Below are positions 23,001 to 34,548 of a stretch of 64,000 nt of DNA, piece after piece. The DNA is taken from assembly GCA_017506865.1 (NCBI GenBank), contig JAFCMP010000042.1:310001-374000 (forward strand). Direction: 5' to 3'. How positions within the stretch are numbered: the stretch's first letter is position 1; every line of letters starts with the position of its first letter. This DNA is from Tribonema minus (taxonomy: Eukaryota; Sar; Xanthophyceae; Tribonematales; Tribonemataceae). Under the pieces are notes generated by a model. The model searched no databases. It saw only the letters and a program-made list of their open reading frames with translations, and had not been told where the DNA came from. A program made the position numbers and the translations under genes.

Positions 23001-25272
23001 ACTCCGTCACGGTGGGTCAGTGCAGTTATTATACTAATAGTATGTCTCGACTCATACATTATGTTAAACTGTGTGACACTGATTGAGCTGTTTGAGATTG
23101 GCCCAGTGGTTCAGAGTGGCATTCAGACTGGCACCGCATGCCATGATGGTATTACTCACTACGACTTTGAAATTACTCAATGGTCAGCTTCAAATTGAAG
23201 TAGGCAGAAAGCCTTAGGGTGGCATGCCACTGGGCCTACACCATCATGACATGATGGCAACCGTTGTAACAGTTCCAAACACGCATGCAACCATCCGACG
23301 ACATCAATGACATATGTGCATTGAATGTCACAACGATCATCATGGAGCAGATTGAGACTCGAGAATCCAAGATGTTATGTGGTGACTGTCACAGTTGCAG
23401 ACTGTCAGTCGCTGTGACCTTCGACGCTGAGATTTTTGGTGTGCAAGAGACTCCGAGTCAGTATAACTATTATAGTTGCGCAATGATGATCATGGTGAAT
23501 TCATACAATGTCATGATGACCATGGAAGCCGACGCCTCACTGACAGGCTGGCCTTGCAGACTTAGTGCTAGTGGTATCGTCAAGTTGAAGTTGATCACTG
23601 CCAGCCTGAGTCGCTGTCACAGAGTCTCGGGCTGGCGGACCCTCAGGCTGACCCTGTCTCAAAGGCTTGACAAATTATCAATGAATGTGTCAGTGACTCA
23701 CTGACGGACTGAGGGCCGCTGTGGCAGCAGCGGCCCGGCTGCGGCTGAAAGCCTTAGTAATACGTCACCTTTCATCAGCTTGAGAGCCTAGTAGCCTAAG
23801 GCTCACTCACTGACAGACTGAGTCTGACAGCTGGACCTAGGCTGCCACCGGTCCGGGAGCTGCAATGATCACATGCACCTCTGAGTCATATTGTTCTCAC
23901 TGACAAGTTGAACGATTTTTGATTGGAAAGCAATGAGGAAACTTCGATTGTTGCCATCCGCGATAACAATCACTGCCATGATGATCAACGATGACATGTC
24001 GCTGATTATGACGCCGCCGCGCAGACTCACCGTGCAGAAGTCGCATGTTTTTCTGAGCTCCTGTGAGACCGCCGGCACCATGATGCCCGCCGGCGCCGCA
24101 CCGCTCGCTGGCAGTTGCTGTGGGCTGTGAGGCTGCTGCCGCTGTGCGTACGCGCTGCCAGCAGCCTGAGGCTCGAAGCCAGGCCCACTGTCAGCAGCAG
24201 ATAACGCCGCCGCCGCCGAACGCGCCGCGGTTGCCAGCATCATACCGCCTTGCGGTACCGGTGCCCATCGAGCGTCTACGTCTAATAAAGAGTCGTCGAG
24301 CTGACGATCGAGCGGAATTCCAGCTGCTGCAGCGTCGCGGTGAGGAGGCTTCCAGGGATTCCGACTTGCCGACTCATCATTATCGATGACATGATAGCCG
24401 CTGCTGCGGCGCCCCGGGGCCTCGCCGACAGGCTGGCTCGTCGGCGACCGACTCGGAGGTGGATCCGAAGCCTCAGGGTCGCGGTGACCCGTCACGAAAA
24501 GCTGCTGCTCCGGCAGCGGCCTGCGGACCGCACGCGCTCTGTCCAGCGACTGCTGCCACGGCACTGTCAAGATGCCAGCCGGAGGAGAGAGAATCTGATG
24601 TTGGCGCGCCGGGGAAAGCGTCTGATGATGGCTGCCTTGAAGTTGTTGAGCAGGCTGTTGCGCGAGCTGGCCGCTGTGAAGCCATTCCGTCGCTCCATGC
24701 AGACCGAGCGCGCTGCCAGGTTCTTGCGCCCGGGCCCTCGCAAATGCGCCACCGCCGCCATCATGGTGTCCGGCAGGAAATTGTGTCGGCACAAACCCAG
24801 AGGCCCTGGGCCTGGCGTGAGGGCCGGGGAGGGGCTGCGTCTGCTGCCAGCGTTGGGCCCTCGCGGTCTCGGCTGAATGCTCCAGCACTCGTGGCTTCAC
24901 CGCTGCTGGCATGGCGCCAGTGTCGGTCACTGACGCTCTGGGTGCTTGAACACGGCGTTGGGCCAGAACAGGTCCAAGAGTAAAGGCGAAAGCCCCTGAT
25001 GGTGATGGTCTGACTGGCTCTGAGGAAGGCAGCGGCCTGGTTGTGCCTGCAGGTGGCCTTGCAAAGCCTAAGTACGGCTCAGGGGCTGCGCGAGGAGCGT
25101 CGCCAGTGCCGGCATGAGCTCCACCTGCGCCATCGAGAGTGATTTGCCAATCACCCTCACCGATGAGATTGGATTGACGCTGTGAAAGCTCGCTGTGCTC
25201 CGCCTGGCGCTGCTGAGGAGGCAGGGGTGCGCTTTCAAAGTGGCGATCACCCCTCTCGCCGCCTGGCTGCAT
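20028..25272 (-). CDS. Zn(2)-Cys(6) fungal-type transcription factor
   Basis: Three exons on the minus strand: 25272-24031 (ATG 25272-25270), 22858-22776 and 21483-20028 (stop 20030-20028), 926 residues, with phases 0 and 2 joining exactly. The cluster spans the exons: CDFC at residues 410-413 ends exon 1, LKCSGTGPPCTKC and RCKY form exon 2, and SLKGRPGPKCRGFGYLEQQ opens exon 3. The spacing C-x2-C-x6-C-x6-C-x2-C-x8-C is the classic binuclear zinc cluster, followed by the usual basic Gly/Pro linker. Such domains bind DNA in the nucleus. The rest is disordered: 400 Pro/Gln/Ser-rich residues before the cluster and Ala, Gln, Gly, His and Pro tracts after it, with a repeated LPGI(S/D)xxL element. 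No fungal middle homology domain is visible. An upstream 5' exon is possible. Confidence 0.82.
22859..24030 (-). other. First intron of the Zn2Cys6 gene
   Basis: It opens GTGAGTCTG at 24030 and ends TGTGCAG at 22859. Its base composition is AT-richer and CpG-poor compared with the exons, like the island that continues to about 29.4 kb. It is full of short CAGTGAC, ACTGGCAG and CATCATGATG words. No open frame in it looks coding. Confidence 0.6.
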
Positions 25273-26560
25273 ATAGAGCCCAGTGGCACCGCCTACACAC
25301 AAGACACAAAAATGAGTTACAGCTCCTTTTTTTTTTTTTTAAACAGGTGCCAGGTAGGGTTAGGTTAGGGTTCAGAACTTTTTTTTTTTTCAATAGGTTT
25401 CATTCAGCTGGGACAGCAGCGTTGTCACGCTTCTTCCTGCACGCACACATCTCTATCCACCCCGCGCCCTGCCTGCCCTGCCCTGTTGAGATCGCCCTTC
25501 GCTAGACTCTGCCTCATCGCTTTTAGGACCGATAGGGGTCCACCCGAAAGGCGACACAGGCAAGTGACCGCGCGTACACACATGCACAGTGCACATGTGG
25601 CCGAGATGTTTACGCACGTTCATGGTGGTCAATTTTTCGTCTGTCCCTGCGCTTGCCTCACGCGATATCACATGCTGGCTCACGCGGTGACTGACTGTCA
25701 GTGGACATATTACCCATTCTCGCCGGCGGCGGGGGATTTGGTGCCGTCACCTTTTGCCAACCTCACTAGCGCACACACGTGATGCAACTGGGACGCGGTA
25801 CATGGAAGCCTGTCAGACAGACATTGCGCAGCTGTACTGTACATTATGGAGGTACCGCGGTATACCGCAGATTAACGACGGAACTTCAAACATGCTGATA
25901 CTACATTTTTTTTCAAATATAATATAATTACTGAATCAGATCCAGAAGCCTTAGGCTAGACTCAATATTTATCTATACTTTTGGTCAGCCAGCTCTACGT
26001 CCATATTTCTATACTACATTCATGTTCGCCACATCCCAACTCTACGTCTAGGACACATTGTCATGAGGAAATGCATTAAATTTTGGAGGCTAAGTCACTG
26101 TGGTGTTGCAAAAATGAACTGTAACAGTTACAGTAATACTCAGTATGAAATTAATGAAATGTCCAAATCAGTCAAAAAGCATTTTGAACCATTTGAGAAA
26201 TGTCGCTGATGTTTATGATACAAATGCATCAGAAATATTTTGTCAAAGAACCTGACAAAGTACAGCAAAATGGATTAGAAATGCACTGTGACAGTAAAAG
26301 CATTTGCTTCTTAATTGCCAAAAGCATTGCTAAATGATTGAAAGTTTTTCTCAACTTCATTTGCTGACGTAGTACCTATAGAACTATAGAAGTACTTAGT
26401 AAGGTTGAGAACAAGATGATTTTGCCATCGGATTTCAGCCTGAGGGTTGACCATGCCCGGCCAGTGATCGTGAAGTCTCACTAAGAATCTGAGTCAGACA
26501 GATGTAAGCTTATAAGAAACTAGAATCATGATACCTACTAGTCTAGTCTAGTAGGCTAGT
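25273..26560. other. AT-rich, gene-free stretch upstream of the Zn2Cys6 gene
   Basis: Two poly-T tracts near 25327 and 25380 flank a TTAGGG-like word. From about 25880 to 26560 the sequence is clearly AT-richer than the rest of the window and has no convincing open frame. It could include the 5' leader and promoter of the minus-strand gene, but no core promoter element is clear. Confidence 0.45.
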
Positions 26561-26561
26561 A

Positions 26562-27115
26562 GTACTTTTATTTATTCTCGCTCAGGGCGCGAAAAAGCCC
26601 AGATGATTGGCATCTAGCTGTAAGGAATCTACATGTCGTATGACAGTCTGAAAGTGTCGCAACGACAACCACTCAAACGCCGCCGCCGCCAAATGGCATC
26701 TCGGGGTCCTCCCCTACGTCCTCCTCCATGTGCCCCCCCCCCCTGGATTCTGCCATGTGTGTTATGACACGGCCAGAGTACGCCATGTGGAGCGCTGCCG
26801 ACAGTGCCGAGCGTAAGCGCGCCAGGGCGATGCCCTTGAGAGCTTTAGGGCGCGCTCCTCCGGGCACTGACATCCTGCTGGCATACTCCGTCGCCACAGC
26901 CTCCAGCAGCTTCCGCCCCTGCTCCCCGATGCTGCCAAATGACCCTATTGCCAATGTGGCAAGTTTGTAGCAATTCTGATCATAATGACCAGAATAGTGG
27001 GTAGTCTTGGCGTACTTTTTATTAATTCTCGCTCAGGGCGCGAAAAAGCCCAGATGATTGGCATCTAGCTGTAAGGAATCTACATGTCGTATGACAGTCT
27101 AAAAAGCCAAGATGA
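26562..27115 (+). repeat. Two copies of a dispersed ~110-bp repeat
   Basis: Copies start near 26562 and 27011 with GTACTTTT...ATTCTCGCTCAGGGCGCG, then a GGGCGCGAAAAAGCCC hairpin and GATGATTGGCATCTAGCT, and run to ATGTCGTATGACAGTCT. The first copy continues to GTCGCAACGACAACCACT. A partial relative lies near 28230-28310. Confidence 0.75.
26673..26954 (-). mobile_element. Retroelement-like coding remnant
   Basis: A 93-codon minus-strand frame (GSFGSIGEQGRKLLEAVATE ... SALSAALHMAYSGRV) resembles the carboxy end of polyproteins from algal retroelements; family not resolved. It lies between two same-orientation copies of a dispersed repeat (near 26574 and 27029). Related fragments with HMA...HMAES wording lie at 45775-45900 and 46195-46320. 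It looks like an old fragment. Confidence 0.4.
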
Positions 27116-27503
27116 TTGGCATCTAGCTCAATCAGACAGGCTGTACGGAATCTACTAGCAGTACATGTCATATACGTACAACGCTCGTTAACGCCGAGAG
27201 GCGTGGCAGCGAATGCGGCTGGTGTGGTGGGTGGGCTGGGCTGCAGGGCTTGCAGGAGCTAGCACCAGCGGCCCTCAGGTGATGCCAGCGTGCGTAGCCC
27301 CTTCGAGAACACTTCAAACGTGTGGTGGTGTCTCGGAAGCCCTGGCTGGCGTGCGGAGGAGGGACAGGCAGCGGGTTGGCGTGCTTGGAGAGCAAGCGGA
27401 GTTGGCTGCACGCCACGGCACCAACCACAAGTTACTCGCAGCGGTAAATGGCAATATCTTGTCAGGCTTGCAGCCTGCGGTGAGCCGTGACCTCGCTCAT
27501 CAA

Positions 27504-28163
27504 GGAGGCGATGCTTCACTTAGTTATATAGCCTTTCTCTCTAGCGTCAGCGCCTGGCGCCCAGTGACTCCCTCTGCTTATCTCTATGATGTCGGGGTTC
27601 ACGAAGATAGCCACAATCTCCAGTTCAGGGCCCATTATGGTGACCTTGGCCTGCATGAAAACTTTGAGATGGAGTCTGCGTGGAGCTGGGTGGCCCTAAG
27701 ACGGGTCTGCCTGTGGGGAGAGAGTCTTGCAGCTTTGTTTGGTATCCCTGCTAGTGTGTGGGGACAGTCGCTTGCGGATGCTTTGTTGGGGGTGATATGG
27801 GGGGCCCGGTGAACCACCGTCTCGCCCATCATCGGAGGCAATGCTTTGCTTAGTTATATAGCCTTTCTTTCTAGCGTCAGCGCCTGGCGCCCAGTGACTC
27901 CCTCTGCTTATCTTTATGATATCGGGGTTCACGTAGATAGCCACAATCTCCAGTTCAGGGCCCATTATGGTGATCTTGGCCTGCATGAAAACTTTGAGAT
28001 GGAGTCTGCGTGGAGCTGGGTGGCCCTAAGACGGGTCTGTCTGTGGGGGGAGAGTCTTGTAGCTTTGTTCAGAATCCCTGCTAGTATGTGGGGGACAGTC
28101 GCTTGCGGGTGCTTTGTTGGGGGTGATGTGGGGGGCGGGGTGCGGCGTGCAAGCTTTGCATGC
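27504..28163. repeat. Tandem duplication, about 330 bp per unit
   Basis: 27504-27833 and 27834-28163 repeat each other with scattered differences until near the end. The plus strand reads SYIAFLSSVSAWRPVTPSAY in both. The minus strand reads AK(V/I)TIMGPELEIVAI. I do not recognise either peptide and cannot say which strand, if any, is coding. Confidence 0.7.
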
Positions 28164-29784
28164 TACACCCAAGAGTGAAAACAAGGCGACACACCTACAA
28201 CATGGCATTTCCACAGCCACAAGTGGAATATAATAAAAGTACATGTCGTATGACAGACTGTCACAGTGACTGACTCGGACTCCGAGTCTGGAAGTGTCGT
28301 AACGACAACCAAAACCAAACCCCCCCGAGTGACTTACTAGCCTACTGCTAGGTGTATATATTATGCCTCAGGCTGTCGCAGATACTATCAGGAAATACAT
28401 CATGGCCGCCTGTCAGAAAACATGTCAAATAATATAATAATTATTGTCAATCTGGTCCACTGGTCCAGGACCAGCCCGCGATGGATGAGGTGCATTCATG
28501 ACTTTGTCCATGATGATGAGTCACTCGGAGTCAGACTGCTGTCAGCCTGAATGAGGAAAACTGAAAGACTTTTTGAAAGTTTGTAAACATTTGAAATTAC
28601 TGACTGGACTGCCAGTGCCACTGGCAGTGGACTGCAGTGGACTAGGCAGCTGAAAGTTCGACCCCTACGACTAGCTAGCCTCAGGGCTCAGCTAGGCTAT
28701 TACAGTAACTACAGTAACTCTCACTACGGTTGTAGTGCACTCAGCCTGAGGCTGGCGGGATTACCAAGTTGAACGACATATGATCATCTCCATCATGATA
28801 CGCAGACTCAGTCTGGCCCACTGGCAGCCTGATGACCTCTGCCAGTGAGTCGGGCTTAGCTGCACCAGGTGCGCCGGCGGCATCGCCGCAGTGCGCTTAC
28901 TGCCTCAGGCTCAGCAGGCTGGCCCACTGGCATACTATTACTAATACTATTAGGAACGGTTACCACTGGTATCATGTCACATTGTCGTGAACTGCTGGCT
29001 GAGGATGATAAGCTACTAGGCCCGGCCACTGGCAGGCTGAGCCCAAAGGCCGTCAGACTCTGCTGCAGCGTGCCGATACAACAACTTGAATCATCATGAT
29101 TGATGCCATCAGTGATGGTCATGACCTTGTTTGAGCCCGCAGGAGCTACATGCCATTGGCTGCCGCAGATGTCATTGATTGATGCAACCTCGCTAGCAGA
29201 CTCTGAGCCCTGCCAGTGGGTCTCAGACGGTCTTTCAAATTGCCAGTACTACACCTAAGTTAAACATGCATCATCATGATGTCAAGACGCCTGTTCGCAT
29301 TGCCATGCGGCCTGCAGCGGCCGCGGGTGGCACTGCAATGTCAGTGACAATGAAACGAACAATCAGTATTGGCACTGTCACAGTGGCAGAGCTGTCACAG
29401 TGAATTATTCTGCAGCGCGCTTCGGCTAGCTGCAGCACTCACTGACGGCAGGCTAGGCAGCAGCGCATTTAAAACTGGAAGCTTGACGCATCCCCTCTCA
29501 GTGAGCGTTGCTTTTTTATAATGTTGCATTCAAGCGGGACCTCTGACTCAGAGTGTAAGGCTCGCGCGCACTTTGAAGGGGCGCGGAGGGCGACTGACGC
29601 CGCGCGGCCACTGCGCAACTTCAAGTTGAAATACTGAGGCAAGTGTGGCACGCGCGTGCAAACTTCAAGGTATGCCGCAGCTGTCTCCAGCACCGTTGAC
29701 ACCCAGCTGCTCAGCGGCAGTCAGTTTGTCTGCGCTTTCAGTTACGCCGCATTAGCGCTCAGCCCGGCAGCTTGCGTGCAGCGC
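28164..29784. other. CpG-poor intergenic island, no gene seen
   Basis: This lies between the tandem duplication and the 3' end of RABL2. It is rich in CAGTGAC, CATGATGATG and GACTCGGACTCCGAGTC-type words, like 22.5-24.0 kb. No exon-like segment with splice sites was found. Confidence 0.4.
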
Positions 29785-32700
29785 TCAGCTGTCTAGCAGC
29801 GTCAGCGCATCTTCCACAAAGTCGCCGCCGCTCCGTTTGTGCTCTATCGCCAGGCGTATTGCCTCCTCGAAGACCTGCGAGACCGCGTGGCGCGGAGGAG
29901 AGAAGCAGCTTTCAGGTTGGCCCGCCAATGTGCGGCGCCATAATGGTCCCAGCGCATGTTTCCTCCGCCATCAATGCACATGTGCGAGGCTTTGAGGCAC
30001 GTGCATCCAATTTGTTTCAGCCACAAGAACAAGAAGAGGGTTCATACACTAGACAGGATATCAGACGCATGGCTCGATTCGGTGAGCACATGCCGTACAT
30101 AGCACTGTCATGAGATCCCCCCGCCCCCGGGCCCACTGTCTGGCATTCCAGATTGGTGATGGCAAGGTGAGGCCGACGCAGAGCGCTGCTGAACTCAGAT
30201 TGAAGGCTCGCAGCGCTTTGATGCGCGGCCCCCGGGCTGCCATCATGATGATCGAGACAGTACTAGTAGGCATATGCCACGCGCACTGCACAGCACGCCG
30301 TCGGTGAGCGGCGCCGCGCAGTCACTTCGCTTCGATGCTGCCGCGTGCAGGCGCTATGGGGGGTACGTAGAGGGGGGTGCCAGGGGACAAGCGCTCAGCA
30401 GTGCATGCGCGCGGCGTCTGCCCGTGACTTTGCCTGTGCAGGCGCCGCACGATCACTCGACATTCATACCATTGTCTGACGACGTGCATGCGCTTTGCCT
30501 GCAGATACAGTACAGTTGTACGTCTGCCTGCGCAGCGTACAGAAACGAGGTGCGGCCGACCATGATCAAGGGCACTGCATTGGAGCTGAGAGCACTCTGA
30601 GCGCGATGTGGCGACGCCTGTCAGTTACATGACGTAATCGCTGCGAAACAATCGGTGGCCTCACCTGCACCACATTGGCGCCATCCGCCGCGGACACAAA
30701 GAAGAATGGCAGGTTGTGCTGAGTCGCAAACTTGAAGCACTTTTTTGTGACCTGACGAGGGGGCGGCCAGCGGTACGGAGCGCAGAGGACGGGCAGTGAG
30801 AGCCTGAGAGTGTGCGTGTCTATGAATAAACATACAGTATACTTCTGGTATACTTCCATATGTGTATGTACTTCCACATACTAGTAGTATTACACTACAA
30901 GCGCAGTATGAGTGCAACATGCCGTCGAAGTGCTTGGCACCAAATCTGCAAAACGCGCGCCGCCGACATTCAAGTTGCTTGAAGCTGCTGAGCACCAGGC
31001 ACCAGACGGTAACTGGGGTCACAAACTCAAAAGCAGCGCCGAATACCCAATGCTGGGGGACCGCGTGCATCTGCTGATACAAATGGCGTTGCTTTTGGCC
31101 ACGTACTCTCAACCAGAACCGACATGAGGCGCAGAGCTGTGTGCATTGCATGCTTTCGCGAAGCGCGCCCTGCACGACAGCGCTCCGCAATGGGGCTCAA
31201 CCTCGAGCGAGGCAGGCGGCAGGGCGAGGCAGAAGAGGTTTGAGAAGGGGGCGCAGCAGCGACAGCGCCACCAGCAGTGGAGATGCTGGGGTTCCCCCAG
31301 GTGGTGCTGCTGTCAGCGGCTTCGACTCCCTTCCCCCCCATACCAGCGCAATGGCCGATTCACATTGTAGTTCACACGAGCTGTGTGCACTGCATGCTTT
31401 CGCGAACAGCGGCAGCGCAAGATGACGCTCCGCAGCGACTCAGACTCACATTGTAGTCCACGTCGATCTTGTTGGCCACGAGTATGCACGGGATGCTCTC
31501 GCAGAACTGCCGCAGCTCGCCGTACCACTGCACGAGGTTTTTGTACGTGGCCTTGCGCGTGACGTCGAAGACCATGATGCACGCGTGAGCCCTGGGGGGG
31601 GGAGGTGAGGGGCACAGGGGTTAGGTATGTAAAGGTATGCAGATACAGAGCATACGAACTGGTGCCTGCCTTGCCAGCGTTGCACGTCACATCGAGCAGC
31701 ATGTCGCGCGTGTGAGCCTCAGGCAGCGCACGCAGTGAGGAATGCATGGGTAGTATATATTCGGTATCATACGGCATACCAGCCCTGCGCGTCACGTCAC
31801 AGACCATGATGCCCTGCCCCCTCCCCTAGCCCCCTGTTCAGCCTCCGCGCGAAGCACGCCACCGCTGAGCGCGCCGCGCATTCTGAGGCGCCAGGTGCCG
31901 CAGCGTGTCAATGTGATTGCATGTACCGCATCTGAGCCACTGCTCAGTGTACTGTGCCGGGGTCCGGCGTCAGCGCTCCACGCTCGTGTGTACCGCGCAG
32001 CACAGGGGGCGCACGCTGTTGCGTGCTGATGGCGGCTCTGCTCGCATAAGAGGGGGGGGGGGGGGGGGGGGACGCGCGCCAGCGCTCCGCAGGTGAACTG
32101 GAAGAGAGACCGTCGCTATTAGACCGGCGCTATAGGACGCATGCTCTCGCGAGTCAGCGCTGCGGCAGTGCGACAACGGCTGAGAGACTGCTCACGTATG
32201 ACAAAGTACAACAAGAGCTGCATGTTTAGTGCCCCATGTTCAGTGCCGCTCAGGCGCAGTGCCCCCGCCCTCGCGTACGACACAGTACTACACGAGCTAC
32301 ACTAATGTGTGTTTTTCAACTACTCGCGATGCGCTGCCTGCGCACCTGTAGTAGTACGACGGGTGCATGCTGGTGAAGCGCTCCTGCCCCGCCGTATCCC
32401 AGAAGTCCACCGTCGTGCGCGTGCCATCTGCGCGGCACAGCGGCAGGCAGCGTGTGATGTTCACCTGACCTGAGCTTAGTTCGAGCAGAATATTTTGATG
32501 TTTGGCAATTTTGACCATCAGCGCAGCGCCGGTAGCGCAGCAACATGTGGAGTTGAGCGTTCGAAGCGCAGCGTTTGCATGCACGGCGCGGCAGCAGATC
32601 CCGGCCGCGGCAGCGCGCTGCACTTGCACGTATGGCGCGGCAGCAGCACGCGTGCGTGCAGCGTTCTCGACGAGGCATGCTCCCATGCTAAGTCGTATGA

Positions 32701-34548
32701 TTGGATATCTACCCCAAACAGCCAAATAAACACAACATCGCATGTGTGCCGTCTGCGCAGCGGGCGGCGGCCACCGCTGTTCTGCAGATCGGGCGTGCGG
32801 CCAGAGTGTTAGGGCTAGGGTTAGCAACTAAACCTAGCCCAGCTGTCGTGCGTGGGCATCGGCAGAGCAGAGTGGAGCAGAGCAGAGCAGAGCGACAGCG
32901 CGCAGTGCCTGGTTTAGTTCTCTCGACACGGCACGCATGTGCGTCGACCGGTACTGTGAGAAAAGCGTCTGGAAAGCGCTCGTCACGCGCAGGCCATCGG
33001 CAAAGCACAGCGGCAGCGCTCAATCGTGGCAGCGCTCAGCTTCCGTCTACACGGCGGCAGGCAGGCGGGCTGGAGTGGATGCTGTATGCGTTGATCTAGG
33101 CGCTGAATACATACGTGCCCTCAGCCGGCAGCGGTGCGCGCATGCAAATGATTCTCGTGACGTGAAACGGCTTTGCGTGCAAGAGGCAAAAGCAACAGCA
33201 GCACGCCTGAGTAATACCCCTCTGTTGACTGAGCACGGCTCCGCTGCGTTCACGATCGGCACGATCAGTGCGGAGCGTCATCGTGTATCATGACTTCAAC
33301 TTCAATGGTGACGCACACGGTCACTGTGCAGGTTGGGCGTGGGCGCGTCAGAGTCGCTCGCCTGCGGTGCCTCTTCAATGCTCGTTGAAGACCTAACACC
33401 AACATGCGTCATTGCACGCGAACTGAGGCCGCCTGCGACTCACCTTCCAGCACGGCGTTCTTGCGGAAGAGCGTGAGGGCGAACGTCGAGAGCTGCCGCG
33501 GGCTGTACTCGTCCATGAGATACCTGCGCGCGCCGCGCAGAGCAATCAACATTTATGGTTACACGACAGTTACAGCGGTGGCAGTTACGGCGCAGCGGCA
33601 GGCGCCGCTCACAGTGCCGTGAGAAGATTTCGTGGGCATCTCGCACCGCAGTCGCTGGGAGCCAAAACGCGAAGCGATAAGCGAAGCAGCGCTCAGCATG
33701 GATGCCAGTGAAGGAAGGCCGAGCGGTCCTCGGCTCTGCGGCGCCCGCACACAGCTGCCGCTTGCGAGCGCCGTCGCCGCGCAGGCGCGCCGGATTGGCG
33801 CTCGCTCCATGCCGCAGCGCTCAGCACACGCGCTCACGGCGCTTCGCCATCGTCGCCGAGGGGCAAGCGCAGGCGCCGGTGCAGCGCTCGCACTGGCCGC
33901 CGCCGCCATAACCCTAACGCTAACCCTAAGTCGCTCGCGCCTCTGGAGCACTCGCAGTGTCGACGACGGCTTGGGGTCGGGTAATCTAACCCCAACGCTG
34001 GCCCTAACCCTAACCCTAACCCCAACACCTAATCCTATTGCGCGCTCAGCGGGGCGCGGCACGTTGAGGGTATGCAGGTACACTCGGGCAGTATGAGCGC
34101 GCTACCTCTAAAACCCAACGCTACCGCTAATCCTGATTCGAGCATGAGCGCGGTCACCTTCCTGCAGCTGCCGTTGAGATAAAGCGTCGCGCTTCAACAG
34201 CAAGTTGATATTAGCATGGCAGTGCTCATTGTGACTCACGGGGCTCGCGCGTCTCAGACGTCCGCGGTTAGGGTTAGATAACCTGACTGTACGCCTATCT
34301 TGTGCTCCGCGGCGAGCAGCCCGTCGAGGATATGCAGGTATACTCTGGCACCATGAGCGCGATACCTGTAAACCTTACCCCATCCCTAATTCTGATTTGG
34401 GCATGAGCGCCGTCACCCTCCTACAGTTGCCGTTGAGATGAAGCGTCGCGCTTCAGCAGCAAATTGAAGTTAGTGCGGCACTGCTCCGCGTGACTCACCT
34501 CTCCACGAGCTTCGACTTGCCCACCGCGGAGTCCCCCAGCAGTATGAC
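29785..34548 (-). CDS. RABL2: RABL2, Rab-like small GTPase (5' exon missing)
   Basis: Six minus-strand exons join in phase: 34548-34499, 33523-33444, 32427-32346, 31591-31450, 30751-30665 and 29874-29785 (stop 29787-29785), 176 residues plus stop. Motifs in order: G1 VILLGDSAVGKSKLVER, then YLMDEYSPRQLSTFALTLF, G3 VDFWDTAGQERF, HACIMVFDVTRKATYKNL, G4 VANKID, G5 FVSAADGANVV, and a C-terminal EEAIRLAIEHKRS helix ending LTLLDS. The wording matches animal RABL2 closely, including the lack of C-terminal prenylation cysteines. RABL2 binds GTP, is recruited to the ciliary base and helps start intraflagellar transport. The first exon (about 20 residues before VILL) was not found. It is the clearest gene here. 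Confidence 0.95.
31655..31820 (-). repeat. Two acceptor-side copies of RABL2 exon 4
   Basis: In the gene's orientation, copies of the exon start (GGCTCACGCGTGCATCATGG...TTCGACGTCACGC) lie at about 31715-31668 and 31815-31780, upstream of exon 31591-31450. The minus-strand gene thus shows the same ladder geometry as the plus-strand genes. Confidence 0.7.
34040..34500 (-). repeat. Donor-side copy of the RABL2 P-loop exon intron
   Basis: About 205 bp just 3' of exon 34548-34499 in gene orientation, including the donor (GTGACTCAC on the plus strand), recurs at an offset of about 260 bp. Shared words are TATGCAGGTA, ATGAGCGC and AAGCGTCGCGCTTCA. Confidence 0.7.
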
